From contig JAMPED010000030.1 in the NCBI GenBank assembly GCA_023665325.1, positions 1 to 19,466 on the forward strand: a DNA stretch of 19,466 nt, in the 5' to 3' direction. How positions within the stretch are numbered: position 1 is the stretch's first letter; each line of letters opens with the position of its first letter. This stretch comes from Acetobacter sp. (GTDB lineage Bacteria > Pseudomonadota > Alphaproteobacteria > RF32 > CAG-239). Of the stretch, positions 7,242 through 15,422 are shown one piece after another. The translations under genes were made by a program, and so were the position numbers. The notes beneath the pieces are model-generated. The model did not search any database and had not been told where the DNA came from. It saw only the letters and a program-made list of their open reading frames with translations.

Positions 7242-7967
7242 TTAATGACTATGTATCGCATCGCTTAAATAGATGCAAGACAGAATTGTGTAAATATAGG
7301 CTTGTAATATTCCGACGAATATTTCAAAAACTATAATCATACCAGCAAAGGCCAATGGCAGTTCTCCACCTATTAACCCCATTGTTACAACAAAACCTGC
7401 AATACTTTTTAATATAATGTGTCCGACGGTCATATTGGCGACCAAACGGACTGTTAAGCTAAAGGGCTTAGAAATAAGTGATATCATTTCAATTGGTGCA
7501 ATAAGTGGCGCCATTAAAAGTGGTACACCTTTGGGTAAAAACGTATGTAAATATCCCCATTTTTTAGTTTTGATACCTACAATTATATTCATTATTAAGC
7601 CCATCACAGCCAATGTTCCAACAGCAGCAATGTGTGATGTGAACGTGAAACTATATGGGAAGAGCCCTAATAAATTTCCGGTAGCAATAAATAGAAACAG
7701 AGTAAAAATAAATGAAAAATATTTCATTCCCTCTTTCCCTACGTTATCAATCACCATTGAGCGAATGAACTCATAAATACTTTCAGGTATTGTTTGAGCC
7801 ATCCCTGGTACAAGTGTTCTTTTGCGTAGACAAAGACTGAAGACAACAATCACAGTTAACGCAGAAAGGACCATACATAAAGACGAATTGGTAAAACCAA
7901 TATCATAACCATTTACATCTAGTGGAAGCAGTTTTTTGATTTCAAATTGTTCCATTGGTCCAGACAC
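7242..7967 (-). CDS. atpB: ATP synthase F0 subunit a
   Basis: Stator membrane subunit carrying the proton half-channels, 241 aa, five to six hydrophobic segments. The essential Arg is R174 within SLTVRLVANM, followed by VGH as in alphaproteobacterial a subunits. The late helix GILQAYIYTILSCIYL (219-234) is also conserved. The start is GTG at 7967: GGAG at 7980-7977 lies 9 nt upstream and overlaps the atpI stop, whereas the ATG at 7955 has a site only 3 nt away. It follows atpI by 12 nt and precedes atpE by 23 nt. Confidence 0.95.
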   Translation of the reverse strand: MSGPMEQFEIKKLLPLDVNGYDIGFTNSSLCMVLSALTVIVVFSLCLRKRTLVPGMAQTIPESIYEFIRSMVIDNVGKEGMKYFSFIFTLFLFIATGNLLGLFPYSFTFTSHIAAVGTLAVMGLIMNIIVGIKTKKWGYLHTFLPKGVPLLMAPLIAPIEMISLISKPFSLTVRLVANMTVGHIILKSIAGFVVTMGLIGGELPLAFAGMIIVFEIFVGILQAYIYTILSCIYLSDAIHSH

Positions 7968-7979
7968 GTTTGTTTACTC

Positions 7980-8267
7980 CTATTTTTCTAAATTTTTTAT
8001 GTAACGATATGCATTCAACATTCCTGCTAAACCGCCTAATATTGTGAATATTAACAACAATATAAACTGAAAGTCAAATACTTCATCCAACATATACCCT
8101 ATTGCCGCGCCAACAAATGTTCCTGATGCGAATTCTAGCCCAAGACGTAACCCTTTAAAAACACCTGAAACGTTTTTTTCTTCTGTATCATCATTAACAT
8201 ATTGCTGCTTTAAAGCTTTAATACGTTTTTCCATATCTTTAATATCATCAGGGATTTGCGACGACAT
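7980..8267 (-). CDS. atpI: ATP synthase protein I (AtpI-like)
   Basis: Small membrane protein, 95 aa, usually first in F0 operons and thought to help c-ring assembly or Mg2+ handling. A charged N-terminus (1-40) is followed by two membrane segments near 43-62 and 68-88, the second with the Gly-rich ILGGLAGMLNAYRYIK typical of the AtpI family. The ATG directly abuts the TAA of the upstream dsbA-like gene, and AGAGGA 7 nt upstream lies within that gene. Both facts suggest translational coupling. Confidence 0.85.
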   Translation of the reverse strand: MSSQIPDDIKDMEKRIKALKQQYVNDDTEEKNVSGVFKGLRLGLEFASGTFVGAAIGYMLDEVFDFQFILLLIFTILGGLAGMLNAYRYIKNLEK

Positions 8268-8981
8268 TTATTTATCCTCTTCCAGACGGCTATTCAGATA
8301 TTCTTTTATATCATCATAGCTGCGAGCACCAACTATTAGCTCTTTACTAGTTTTTCCAGCAATAATGAACGAAGGCGTTCCTTTGATACCAAACTTTTCT
8401 ATTGCTGTATTTCTTGTCAATAAAATATCGCTGGTCAATTTTGTATTTTGATTACATTTTTCCAACTCTTCGTCCGTCATTCCATATTTTCGAGCATACT
8501 CATTTAAAATATTTTCATCCTCTGAAAACTGCCAATCTTTTTTATCATATAATTCTGATATAAAATCATAATATTTCTCAGCAGGCAGGCAATATGATAA
8601 TTTTGCAATTTTCATTGAACGAACATCTATCGGAAAGTGCACATATATAAAATTTAATTTACCTGTTGAAATAAAATCACGTTCAATTTTGGGCAAAATA
8701 AATTTATGGAACTCCCGACAATGAGAGCACGCCATTGATGAATAACTATACATCGTCAATGGTGCATCAGCATTTCCCTTTATCCTCATTCTTGTATTAT
8801 CAATATCTATATCACCTTCAACTTTTTGGGCAAATTCGCTTTCTTGAGCGTGCGCCTGATTGGATAAAATCATTCCATTTTCAGTCAAAATAAAACCTTT
8901 TGCAGTTAAATATCCATAAGCACATACAACATAAATAATAATTGTTGCCAATATTTTACTTATTCTTCTAATTATTAACAC
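8268..8981 (-). CDS. DsbA-like membrane-anchored thiol:disulfide oxidoreductase
   Basis: Periplasm-facing thioredoxin-fold protein (DSBA/thioredoxin_4 family), 237 aa, expected to introduce or shuffle disulfides in exported proteins. Active site C85-S-H-C88 followed by REFH; cis-Pro loop GTPSFI (201-206). The common active site is CPHC, so Ser at the second position is a small variation. A hydrophobic segment at about 9-28 with basic residues before it looks like a signal anchor; AHAQ at 43-46 could be a cleavage site but is unusually far from it. The start is GTG at 8981, with AAAGGAG 9 nt upstream and the stop of the DUF721 gene 1 nt before. DUF721-DsbA pairs are common in alphaproteobacteria. 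Pilin-slot C157/C207 could be a client; that is inference. Confidence 0.85.
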   Translation of the reverse strand: MLIIRRISKILATIIIYVVCAYGYLTAKGFILTENGMILSNQAHAQESEFAQKVEGDIDIDNTRMRIKGNADAPLTMYSYSSMACSHCREFHKFILPKIERDFISTGKLNFIYVHFPIDVRSMKIAKLSYCLPAEKYYDFISELYDKKDWQFSEDENILNEYARKYGMTDEELEKCNQNTKLTSDILLTRNTAIEKFGIKGTPSFIIAGKTSKELIVGARSYDDIKEYLNSRLEEDK

Positions 8982-8982
8982 G

Positions 8983-9504
8983 CTATTTTGCTCCTTTATT
9001 TGCTAATATAACACTTTTACCTAATTTTATTAAAATTTCTCTTAATTTTTCATCTTTTATTTCTGACGTTAGCTCCTCAAGATATTGCTCTTCATCTTTA
9101 TTTAACCGTTCTTCATTCTTTTTCTTTAATCTTATCACACTGCGCAATTTCATATTAGCATTTTGGTTGATATTCAATTTATGTACAGCTTTATACCCAA
9201 AATATGCATTTATTTTCTCAAGAATATAATCCTCCTGATGACGCAGTTCCAGAGCAAAACCACCCACTGGAACCTCAACAAATAGTGTTCGTTCATTTTT
9301 CTTGATATCAAACTTTGTTTTAAGAGGATTACAGAATCCAGCAATCTCCTCACCAATAATATCCAACCATCGCAGAAGAATATCCGCTTCAACAAAGTCC
9401 TCAGCACTCATAACATCTTTCATTATCGGTATAAACACGCTACCAAGACTTTCTAATTCTCGGCTGTGGCGCTCATCTGAAAAATGTATTTTAGTCTTTT
9501 TCAT
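8983..9504 (-). CDS. DUF721 protein, DciA-like
   Basis: Probable DciA-type partner of the replicative helicase DnaB in bacteria lacking DnaC/DnaI, 173 aa. The DUF721 region (about 18-115) shows the core pattern: W46 in RWLDIIGEEIAGFCNPLK, then TLFVEVPVGGFALELRHQ (73-90), ILEKINAYFG (94-103) and HKLNI. The lysine- and glutamate-rich tail (about 125-173) is not conserved in the family. It overlaps the recombinase gene by 4 nt (ATGA) and is followed after 1 nt by the DsbA-like gene. Family membership is fairly sure; the helicase role is taken from DciA studies. Confidence 0.75.
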   Translation of the reverse strand: MKKTKIHFSDERHSRELESLGSVFIPIMKDVMSAEDFVEADILLRWLDIIGEEIAGFCNPLKTKFDIKKNERTLFVEVPVGGFALELRHQEDYILEKINAYFGYKAVHKLNINQNANMKLRSVIRLKKKNEERLNKDEEQYLEELTSEIKDEKLREILIKLGKSVILANKGAK

Positions 9505-10418
9505 TCTTGTTCGTCTTCATTTTGTTTTTGCATTAACGGATGTTTTTTCTTTACCTCATTTTTCAACTTCTCCGTTGTAATGTGTGTATAAATTTCCGTT
9601 GTTACAACGTTTTCGTGTCCCAACATTTTTTGAATAGAACGCAAATCTGCATTTTTATTAACTAATTTAGTAGCAAAAGAATGACGCAACACGTGTGGAT
9701 GCACTTTCTCTTGATCAATTCCCGCCTCTCCTGCCATTTTTTTAAGATTTTTAAAGAAGCCATCCCTTGTCATATGCCCAGACAACGCACGTATAGATGG
9801 AAAAAGCCACTTACTTTTACGCTCACCCAAAAATTGTTGCCGATACTCTAAATATTCAAAAATTTCCGTAATAACCTCTTTAGTAATAGGAACAATTCTC
9901 TCTTTACTCCCTTTTCCATAAATTAGAATTTGATGTAAATCATAATTTATAGCATTTTCTGGAAGCGACACCAATTCTGATACGCGTAAGCCTGTTGAGT
10001 ACATCAAGTTAATCATTACGCGCATTCGCACAATCGAAAACTTTTTTTTATGTTTTTTTGACACCTCGCAAAGCCGTTTAACTTCCTTAGTACTCAAAAA
10101 TAAAGGTAAGGTCTTACCTATTTTCGGGGTGCGTAATTTACAAGCTGGATTTTCCACCAATATATGCTCGCTTTGCAAAAATTTATAAAATTCTCTCAAA
10201 GCAGATATTTTACGAGATAGTGTCTTGGGGCGACATCCACTGTCTTTTAATTTTTTCAGATATTCTTCAATATCCTCCATTTTAACATTTTGCACCAATA
10301 ATGGCAAGATTCCTTTTGCGTATTGATTCAAATCATTGCGATAAGCTTTCAGCGTGTTTAATGCAGCGCCGTTTTCTACCGCTTTCATATCTATAAATTC
10401 CTCAATCAAATCTCTCAT
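9501..10418 (-). CDS. xerD: Site-specific tyrosine recombinase XerD/XerC
   Basis: Chromosome-dimer resolving recombinase, 305 aa. The N-terminal SAM-like DNA-binding domain spans about 1-85 and the catalytic domain about 103-290. Visible catalytic residues: R145 (GLRVSE), K169 (GKGSKERIVP), H242 and R245 (HVLRHSF), H268 (LGHENV) and Y277 (EIYTHI). Length matches XerC/XerD. XerD is preferred because xerD is often divergent from aroK in alphaproteobacteria, as here, but XerC is not excluded. The ATG overlaps the stop of a tiny upstream ORF by 4 nt. A candidate partial dif site, its expected target, lies at the right end of the window. Confidence 0.88.
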   Translation of the reverse strand: MRDLIEEFIDMKAVENGAALNTLKAYRNDLNQYAKGILPLLVQNVKMEDIEEYLKKLKDSGCRPKTLSRKISALREFYKFLQSEHILVENPACKLRTPKIGKTLPLFLSTKEVKRLCEVSKKHKKKFSIVRMRVMINLMYSTGLRVSELVSLPENAINYDLHQILIYGKGSKERIVPITKEVITEIFEYLEYRQQFLGERKSKWLFPSIRALSGHMTRDGFFKNLKKMAGEAGIDQEKVHPHVLRHSFATKLVNKNADLRSIQKMLGHENVVTTEIYTHITTEKLKNEVKKKHPLMQKQNEDEQE

Positions 10419-10543
10419 TTAGTAAGCTTCAGTTCCATTGTATTTTCAATACGTTCTTGTTCTGGGGTTATATCTTTGCAGGCTGTATATGCTACCCCCA
10501 GCACAGCAATCCCCAATATCAAATATAATATTCCCATTTTCAT
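10415..10543 (-). CDS. Tiny membrane peptide coupled to xerD (unknown)
   Basis: 42-aa reading frame starting MKMGILYLILGIAVLG; a second ATG one codon upstream at 10546 is possible. A near-perfect ribosome binding site, AAAGGAGG (10557-10550), lies 6 nt before the ATG at 10543. The peptide has one hydrophobic segment (about 3-20), a Cys at 22 and a charged tail (about 23-42). YTAC resembles a lipobox poorly because of Tyr at -3, so a small integral membrane peptide is as likely as a lipoprotein. Its TGA overlaps the xerD ATG (ATGA), implying translational coupling, and it would be the first gene of the long minus-strand operon. No family is recognised. Confidence 0.6.
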   Translation of the reverse strand: MKMGILYLILGIAVLGVAYTACKDITPEQERIENTMELKLTK

Positions 10544-10584
10544 CATTTGCCTCCTTTGGTTGTTACCTCACTGTTTATTTTGCA

Positions 10585-10621
10585 TTTAAATATTGATTAT
10601 CTAATATTAACAATATATCCT
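10585..10621. promoter_or_regulatory. Divergent promoter region between xerD operon and aroK operon
   Basis: The 118-nt gap between the tiny peptide gene and aroK must hold both promoters. On the + strand, TTGATT (10593-10598), 17 nt, TATCCT (10616-10621) could serve aroK. On the - strand, TTGTTA (10613-10608), 17 nt, TTTAAA (10590-10585) could serve the xerD-to-pilT-like run. The two candidates overlap, so competition is possible. Both -10 boxes are imperfect and the region is AT-rich, so these are tentative. Confidence 0.3.
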
Positions 10622-10661
10622 TTATTGTAAAGTGAGAATAATAAATATTAGTGAATATAAT

Positions 10662-11210
10662 ATGATAAAACCAAATAAAATAATTTTACTTGTAGGCTTA
10701 ATCGGCAGTGGAAAAACCAGTGTCGGCAAAAGGTTAGCTAAAAAATTAAACCTTCCTTTTGTGGATGGCGATCAGGAGATTGAAAAAGCTGCCGGTTTAT
10801 CTGTTATTGATGTTTTTAAATGTTTCGGACAGGAAGAATATCGTGCTGGCGAAGAACGAATTATGAAACGTTTATTACTTGGTGCACCTTGTGTTTTAGC
10901 ATCTGGAGGCGGGGCTTTTGTCGCTGCGCAAACACGTGCTATTGCTAAGGAAAAAGCTCTTACAATATGGTTAAAGGCTGATTTGGATGTTTTATATCAT
11001 CGGACAACGGGAAGAAAACGCAGACCTTTTTTACAATGTAGCGACTCGAAAATTAAGAATAAACTTCAGTCTTATATTGATGAAGAATATCCTTATTATA
11101 GTGAGGCTGATATTATGGTTGAAACACGCAATGAGGCTGTTGATAACACAGTTGCACGCGTTTTGAGAGAGATTGAACTATATTTTAATACTGATGAAAG
11201 AAAGCAATGA
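10662..11210 (+). CDS. aroK: Shikimate kinase
   Basis: Phosphorylates shikimate to shikimate 3-phosphate with ATP in the chorismate pathway (cytoplasm). 182 aa from the ATG at 10662; an in-frame GTG at 10632 would add 10 residues but has no ribosome binding site. Seen: Walker A GLIGSGKT (12-19), substrate-binding D35/D37 in VDGDQEIE, R61 in EEYRAGEE, the GGG turn 82-84 and the lid Arg in RRPF (120-123). It is the first gene of the rightward operon; the usual partner aroB is not adjacent. Its TGA overlaps the rph ATG (ATGA). Confidence 0.92.
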   Translation: MIKPNKIILLVGLIGSGKTSVGKRLAKKLNLPFVDGDQEIEKAAGLSVIDVFKCFGQEEYRAGEERIMKRLLLGAPCVLASGGGAFVAAQTRAIAKEKALTIWLKADLDVLYHRTTGRKRRPFLQCSDSKIKNKLQSYIDEEYPYYSEADIMVETRNEAVDNTVARVLREIELYFNTDERKQ

Positions 11211-11926
11211 GAATAGCGAATCGCAAATTTGATGAATTGAGAAAAATTGAAATTATTCCTGACATAAACTCTTTTGCTGAGGGATCTTGTTTAATAAAAT
11301 GCGGGAATACTCATATTATCTGCACTGCCTCTGTAGATGCAAAAGTTCCACAGTGGTTAAAAGATGATGAAAAAGGCTGGATTACTGCTGAATATGCACT
11401 ATTACCTAGAGCAACACTAACTCGCGTTAATCGTGAAACGCACGGTGTGGGTGGAAGAACACACGAAATTCAGCGACTTATTGGGCGTTCTCTTCGTTCT
11501 GTTGTTGATTTAAAAATTTTAAATGGCTACACAATTACGCTTGATTGCGATGTTCTACAAGCAGACGGTGGCACAAGAACTGCTGCTATTACTGGAGGTT
11601 TTGTTGCTTTATCTATTGCGTTGAAAAAAATGGTTTTGCACGGTCTGATTTCAACGTATCCAATTCGCGAATCGTTGGCTGCTGTTTCTGTGGGAATCTG
11701 TTCTGGACAAAAATTGTTAGATTTAGAATATGAAGAAGATTCCACCGCTCAAGTCGATGCTAATTTCGTTTTAACTGAACACGGTGAAATTGTTGAAATT
11801 CAAGGAACTGCAGAGGAAAAACCTTTTAGCAAACAAGATTATTATGAGCTAATGGAGTTGGCTCAAAAAGGGGTTAATCAACTAATTTCTATACAAAAGG
11901 AGGCGCTTAAAAATGCAAAAATGTAA
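11207..11926 (+). CDS. rph: Ribonuclease PH
   Basis: Phosphorolytic 3'-5' exoribonuclease that trims tRNA 3' ends, 239 aa, the usual length. Seen: GWITAEYALLPRAT (57-70), R84 in GRTHEIQRLIGRSLR, DCDVLQADGGTRTAAITG (113-130) with the phosphate-binding GTR near 122-124, and AQVDANFV before the C-terminal helices. It overlaps aroK by 4 nt and rdgB by 14 nt, so the three are likely one transcript. The rph-rdgB pair is widespread in bacteria. Confidence 0.95.
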   Translation: MRIANRKFDELRKIEIIPDINSFAEGSCLIKCGNTHIICTASVDAKVPQWLKDDEKGWITAEYALLPRATLTRVNRETHGVGGRTHEIQRLIGRSLRSVVDLKILNGYTITLDCDVLQADGGTRTAAITGGFVALSIALKKMVLHGLISTYPIRESLAAVSVGICSGQKLLDLEYEEDSTAQVDANFVLTEHGEIVEIQGTAEEKPFSKQDYYELMELAQKGVNQLISIQKEALKNAKM

Positions 11927-12512
11927 AGACATTATTTTTGCAAGTCATAACAAAGGTAAGATATCTGAAATTAAAGAAATTTTATCACCTTTGGGTATCA
12001 ATGTTTTATCAGGGGAAGATTTAGATTTGCCTGATGTAGAAGAAACAGGTAAAACATTTGAAGAGAACGCTTATATTAAAGCTCTAGCTGCCGCAAAAAA
12101 ACAAAATATACCGTGTTTTGCAGATGATTCTGGTTTGTGTGTAGACGCGATGGGGGGGAGACCCGGTGTATACACAGCTAGATATGCTCCGAATCGAGAT
12201 TTTGATAAAGGAATGGATAAGCTTTTAAATGAATTAGCCGAAACAAATTCAGGTAATAGAGCTGCTCATTTTTCTTGTGTTATTGTTTTAGCTTATCCTG
12301 ATGGAAAATATAAATCTTTTGAAGGACGAGTGGATGGAAGTATTGCCTCACAAAAAAGCGGAAATGCAGGATTTGGTTATGATCCTATTTTTATTCCGAC
12401 CGGATTTAATCGTTCTTTTGCTGAATTTAATAGCGATGAAAAAAACAAAATTTCTCATCGTGGTCGAGCTTTGCAAAAATTTATTCAATATCTTAGTGAT
12501 GAATGTAAGTAA
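11913..12512 (+). CDS. rdgB: dITP/XTP pyrophosphatase (RdgB/HAM1)
   Basis: Hydrolyses non-canonical purine nucleoside triphosphates (dITP, ITP, XTP) to monophosphates, protecting DNA and RNA. 199 aa. Motifs: SHNKGK (11-16), E51-N52 in TFEENA, DDSGL (71-75), GGRPGVYTARYA (81-92), GFGYDPIF (about 153-160) and SHRGRA (about 180-185). AAGGAGG at 11897-11903, inside rph, lies 9 nt before the ATG and decides the start, giving the 14-nt overlap. A G7 run sits at 12152-12158 (codons 80-82). The stop directly abuts the addB ATG. Confidence 0.95.
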   Translation: MQKCKDIIFASHNKGKISEIKEILSPLGINVLSGEDLDLPDVEETGKTFEENAYIKALAAAKKQNIPCFADDSGLCVDAMGGRPGVYTARYAPNRDFDKGMDKLLNELAETNSGNRAAHFSCVIVLAYPDGKYKSFEGRVDGSIASQKSGNAGFGYDPIFIPTGFNRSFAEFNSDEKNKISHRGRALQKFIQYLSDECK

Positions 12513-15422
12513 ATGCGTGACTTCTTACCTAATATTTTTAATATCAGAATAAGTTGTTCTTTTTGGGATGTTTTGGCTCAGATTTATATTAAGCGATACA
12601 AAGACGATATTTTTCGTTTCGCCTCTGCTGTATTTTTGGTGCCGAATCGACGTGCTTGCTTGGCTTTAACTAATGCATTCATTCGTGTGCAAGGTTTGCA
12701 ACCTACGATTCTTCCCCAAATTATTCCTATTTCAGAAATTGATGATGATGAATTATTTTTTAGTCAATTTGATGTTTCTGGAATAGCTTTACAAACTAAG
12801 CGTATTATTAGTAAAGAAGAACGTGTTTTCTTATTTGCTCGTTTAATTATGTCTAAACCAAATGACTTTGGTTTAAAGCAGATTTCATTAGCTCAGGCAG
12901 TTAACTTAGCACTTGATTTAGGCAATCTTATTGATACTGCTTGTAACCAAGGACTTTCATTTGATAGATTGGAAAGTTTGGTTCCTGAAAAATATGCGAC
13001 ACACTGGCAGGAAACTCTTAAACTCCTAAAAATTATTACAGAATTTTGGCCGCAGATTTTAGATGAACGCGATGCAATGGATGCTGCCGATTTAAAAAAT
13101 CAACTTCTTATCCAACAAGCAAATATATGGTTAGCTGAAAAAACACAAAAGAACATTATTGCAGCAGGTATTACAGCCAATTTTCCTGCAATTGTTAATA
13201 TGTTGCAGACCATACAACAATTGCCTAATGGTGAGATTTATTTTGCGGGAATTGATTGTTTAGCTGATGACGAATATTGGGCAGCAATTGATGATTCACA
13301 TCCACAATTTGAACTAAAAGAACTTTTATCAGCGCTTAATATTACACGTGAACAAGTTACTGATGTTGTCCCTCCTGAAAATATTGAACGAGAAAAATTT
13401 ATATCTGAACTTATGCGTCCAGCTTGTGTGTCTGATAAATGGCGCCAACTGGATAAAACTATAAACTTGGAAGCGGCCATTAAAGGAATTAGCTATATTA
13501 ACTGTAATACACAACGCGATGAGGCATTGGCTATTGCCCTAAAATTGCGACAAATAATTGCTATACCAGAAAAAACGGCTGCATTGATTACATACGATAG
13601 AAATTTAGCTAGAAGAGTGTGTGCAGAGTTAGAACGGTTTGAAATTAAAGCAGACGATTCGGCTGGTTTACCTTTGAATTTATCACCTATCGGTATATTT
13701 TTACGTTTACTTGTTGAAGCTGCTGAAGATAGCGAATCCACTGTTAAACTTATTACATTATTGAAACATCCCTTTACTTTATTTCATTTATCTATTGCTG
13801 AATGTCGGAAAAAAACTTATGCGTACGAGCTTTTTTTACGCAAACGAAATAACGCATCTCTTGATGAAGAAACGCAATTATTTATTAGCACTCTACAAAA
13901 TACTTTAAACGAATTGCATAATGCCCTTACCGAGGAATCTATTGAATTTTATGATATTTTACAGATTCATATCCGCCTTGCAGAAATTTTAGCCTCTTCT
14001 GATATTGAAGAAGGAAAAAATATTTTATGGCGTGGTGATGCTGGAAAATGCGCAGCACAATTTATTACTAAAATGCTAGAATCTGCTGCTGTTTTAGGTA
14101 AAATTGCTGGTAAAGATTATCTTCCATTGTTCTCTGAATTGATGGCTTTAGAGAGTGTACGCACAAATTATGGTACACACCCGAGAATTCATATTTTAGG
14201 TCCTATTGAAGCCAGGTTAAATCACTTTGACTATATCATTTTAGGAGAAGTAAATGAAGGTATCTGGCCAAAACCTGCGCAAGCAGATATGTGGATGTCG
14301 CGTCCAATGAAAAAAGATTTTGGCTTTAATCTTCCTGAAAAAAATATTGGTATTCTTGGAGCAGATTTGTGTGGCTTTCTTGCCTCTGATAACATTATTA
14401 TGACGAGAGCGGAGAGAATCGATGGTACACCTATGAAGAAGTCCCGCTGGCTTTTACGATTGGAAACTATTTTAAAGGCACTTCATTCTGATATCGAAGC
14501 ACTTAAAGAAGATGATTTCTTTCTTTTAGCAAATAATGCTGATAAACCTAAGGCTTATACACCAATTAAAGCACCTGCCCCCTGCCCTCCTCTTTCTGCT
14601 CGTCCGCGAAAACTTTCTGCTAGTGGAGTAGATTTGTTAGTCGCTGATCCTTATTCTGTTTTTGCTAAATACATTCTTAAGCTATATCCTTTAGATGACT
14701 TAGATATGCCAATGGATCAACGTGATTATGGAACTCTTATTCACTCAATCATTGAAGAATTTAATAATTTATATCCTGCAAAATTACCAGATAATGCATT
14801 AGATATTTTGCTCAATTTGGGTAAAAAACATTTTTTACAAAGTCAGATTGATGACGATAAACGAAATTTTTGGATGCCTAAATTTGAAAAAACGGCTGAA
14901 TGGATAATTGAACAAGAAAAAAAGTATCGCTCTACAGTTCGTGTAGTACATAATGAAATTTGTGGTGAAATTCAATATAACTTGCCAAATGGTCCTTTTA
15001 GCTTTACAGCTATCGCAGATAGAATCGATGAATTAGAAGATGGAACACTCAATATTATTGATTATAAAACAGGGCAATTCCCCAGCTATAAGCAAGTTTG
15101 CAGCGGGCACGCTTTACAACTTTCTTTGGAGGGATTGATTGCGAGCAAAAATGGTTTTACTGGTATAAAGAGTAATGATGTTTGTCAAATGATTTATTGG
15201 CAATTGGGCACAAAAAAACTTGAGATTAACCCTAAAGAAGAATCTCTTATTGAAAAATGTGAGGACTATCTGCTTAGATTGATTTCAACATTTGATTTTG
15301 AAACGACTCCATATCATTCCCGTCCCGTTCCCAAATTTATTCCTAAAAATAAAGACTATGAGCATTTGGCCCGCATCAAAGAATGGTCTGTACAAGAAAA
15401 TGGAGAAGGCGGCGATGACTAA
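12513..15422 (+). CDS. addB: Double-strand break repair protein AddB (alphaproteobacterial type)
   Basis: Subunit of the AddAB helicase-nuclease that resects broken DNA ends for RecA loading. 969 aa. The N-terminal helicase-like part begins near FLVPNRRACLAL (41-52) and has no Walker A lysine, as usual for alphaproteobacterial AddB. The middle has the family stretch HILGPIEARL...YIILGEVNEGIWP (about 558-590). A Pro-rich linker near 690-700 leads to the C-terminal PDDEXK nuclease: LSASGVDLLVADPYSVFAKYIL (about 700-722), HSIIEEF (about 743-750) and ADRIDELEDGTLNIIDYKTG (about 836-855), with the catalytic D and K visible. DPY stands where Fe-S-type AddB has its first Cys, so no Fe-S cluster is expected. 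The ATG abuts the rdgB stop; the end overlaps addA by 8 nt. Confidence 0.9.
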   Translation: MRDFLPNIFNIRISCSFWDVLAQIYIKRYKDDIFRFASAVFLVPNRRACLALTNAFIRVQGLQPTILPQIIPISEIDDDELFFSQFDVSGIALQTKRIISKEERVFLFARLIMSKPNDFGLKQISLAQAVNLALDLGNLIDTACNQGLSFDRLESLVPEKYATHWQETLKLLKIITEFWPQILDERDAMDAADLKNQLLIQQANIWLAEKTQKNIIAAGITANFPAIVNMLQTIQQLPNGEIYFAGIDCLADDEYWAAIDDSHPQFELKELLSALNITREQVTDVVPPENIEREKFISELMRPACVSDKWRQLDKTINLEAAIKGISYINCNTQRDEALAIALKLRQIIAIPEKTAALITYDRNLARRVCAELERFEIKADDSAGLPLNLSPIGIFLRLLVEAAEDSESTVKLITLLKHPFTLFHLSIAECRKKTYAYELFLRKRNNASLDEETQLFISTLQNTLNELHNALTEESIEFYDILQIHIRLAEILASSDIEEGKNILWRGDAGKCAAQFITKMLESAAVLGKIAGKDYLPLFSELMALESVRTNYGTHPRIHILGPIEARLNHFDYIILGEVNEGIWPKPAQADMWMSRPMKKDFGFNLPEKNIGILGADLCGFLASDNIIMTRAERIDGTPMKKSRWLLRLETILKALHSDIEALKEDDFFLLANNADKPKAYTPIKAPAPCPPLSARPRKLSASGVDLLVADPYSVFAKYILKLYPLDDLDMPMDQRDYGTLIHSIIEEFNNLYPAKLPDNALDILLNLGKKHFLQSQIDDDKRNFWMPKFEKTAEWIIEQEKKYRSTVRVVHNEICGEIQYNLPNGPFSFTAIADRIDELEDGTLNIIDYKTGQFPSYKQVCSGHALQLSLEGLIASKNGFTGIKSNDVCQMIYWQLGTKKLEINPKEESLIEKCEDYLLRLISTFDFETTPYHSRPVPKFIPKNKDYEHLARIKEWSVQENGEGGDD

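Noticed and set aside
7417..7776. Plus-strand open frame of 119 codons opposite atpB
   Set aside because: It mirrors the hydrophobic codons of subunit a, which is clearly the real gene; no ribosome binding site was seen.
1487..10696. Shared 14-mer ATTTTACTTGTAGG at 1487-1500 and 10683-10696
   Set aside because: One copy is a leader before pilQ and the other codes for part of the aroK Walker A region; similarity does not extend, so chance in AT-rich DNA is likely.
12152..12158. G7 run in rdgB as a phase-variation site
   Set aside because: RdgB is a housekeeping enzyme and the run encodes conserved residues (MGGRPG); it serves better as a control for the run in the pilin-like gene.
15292..15414. 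Upstream extension of AddA by 41 residues
   Set aside because: It lies inside the AddB nuclease region and lacks a ribosome binding site; ATG 15415 has GGAGAAGG upstream and fits the AddA family N-terminus.
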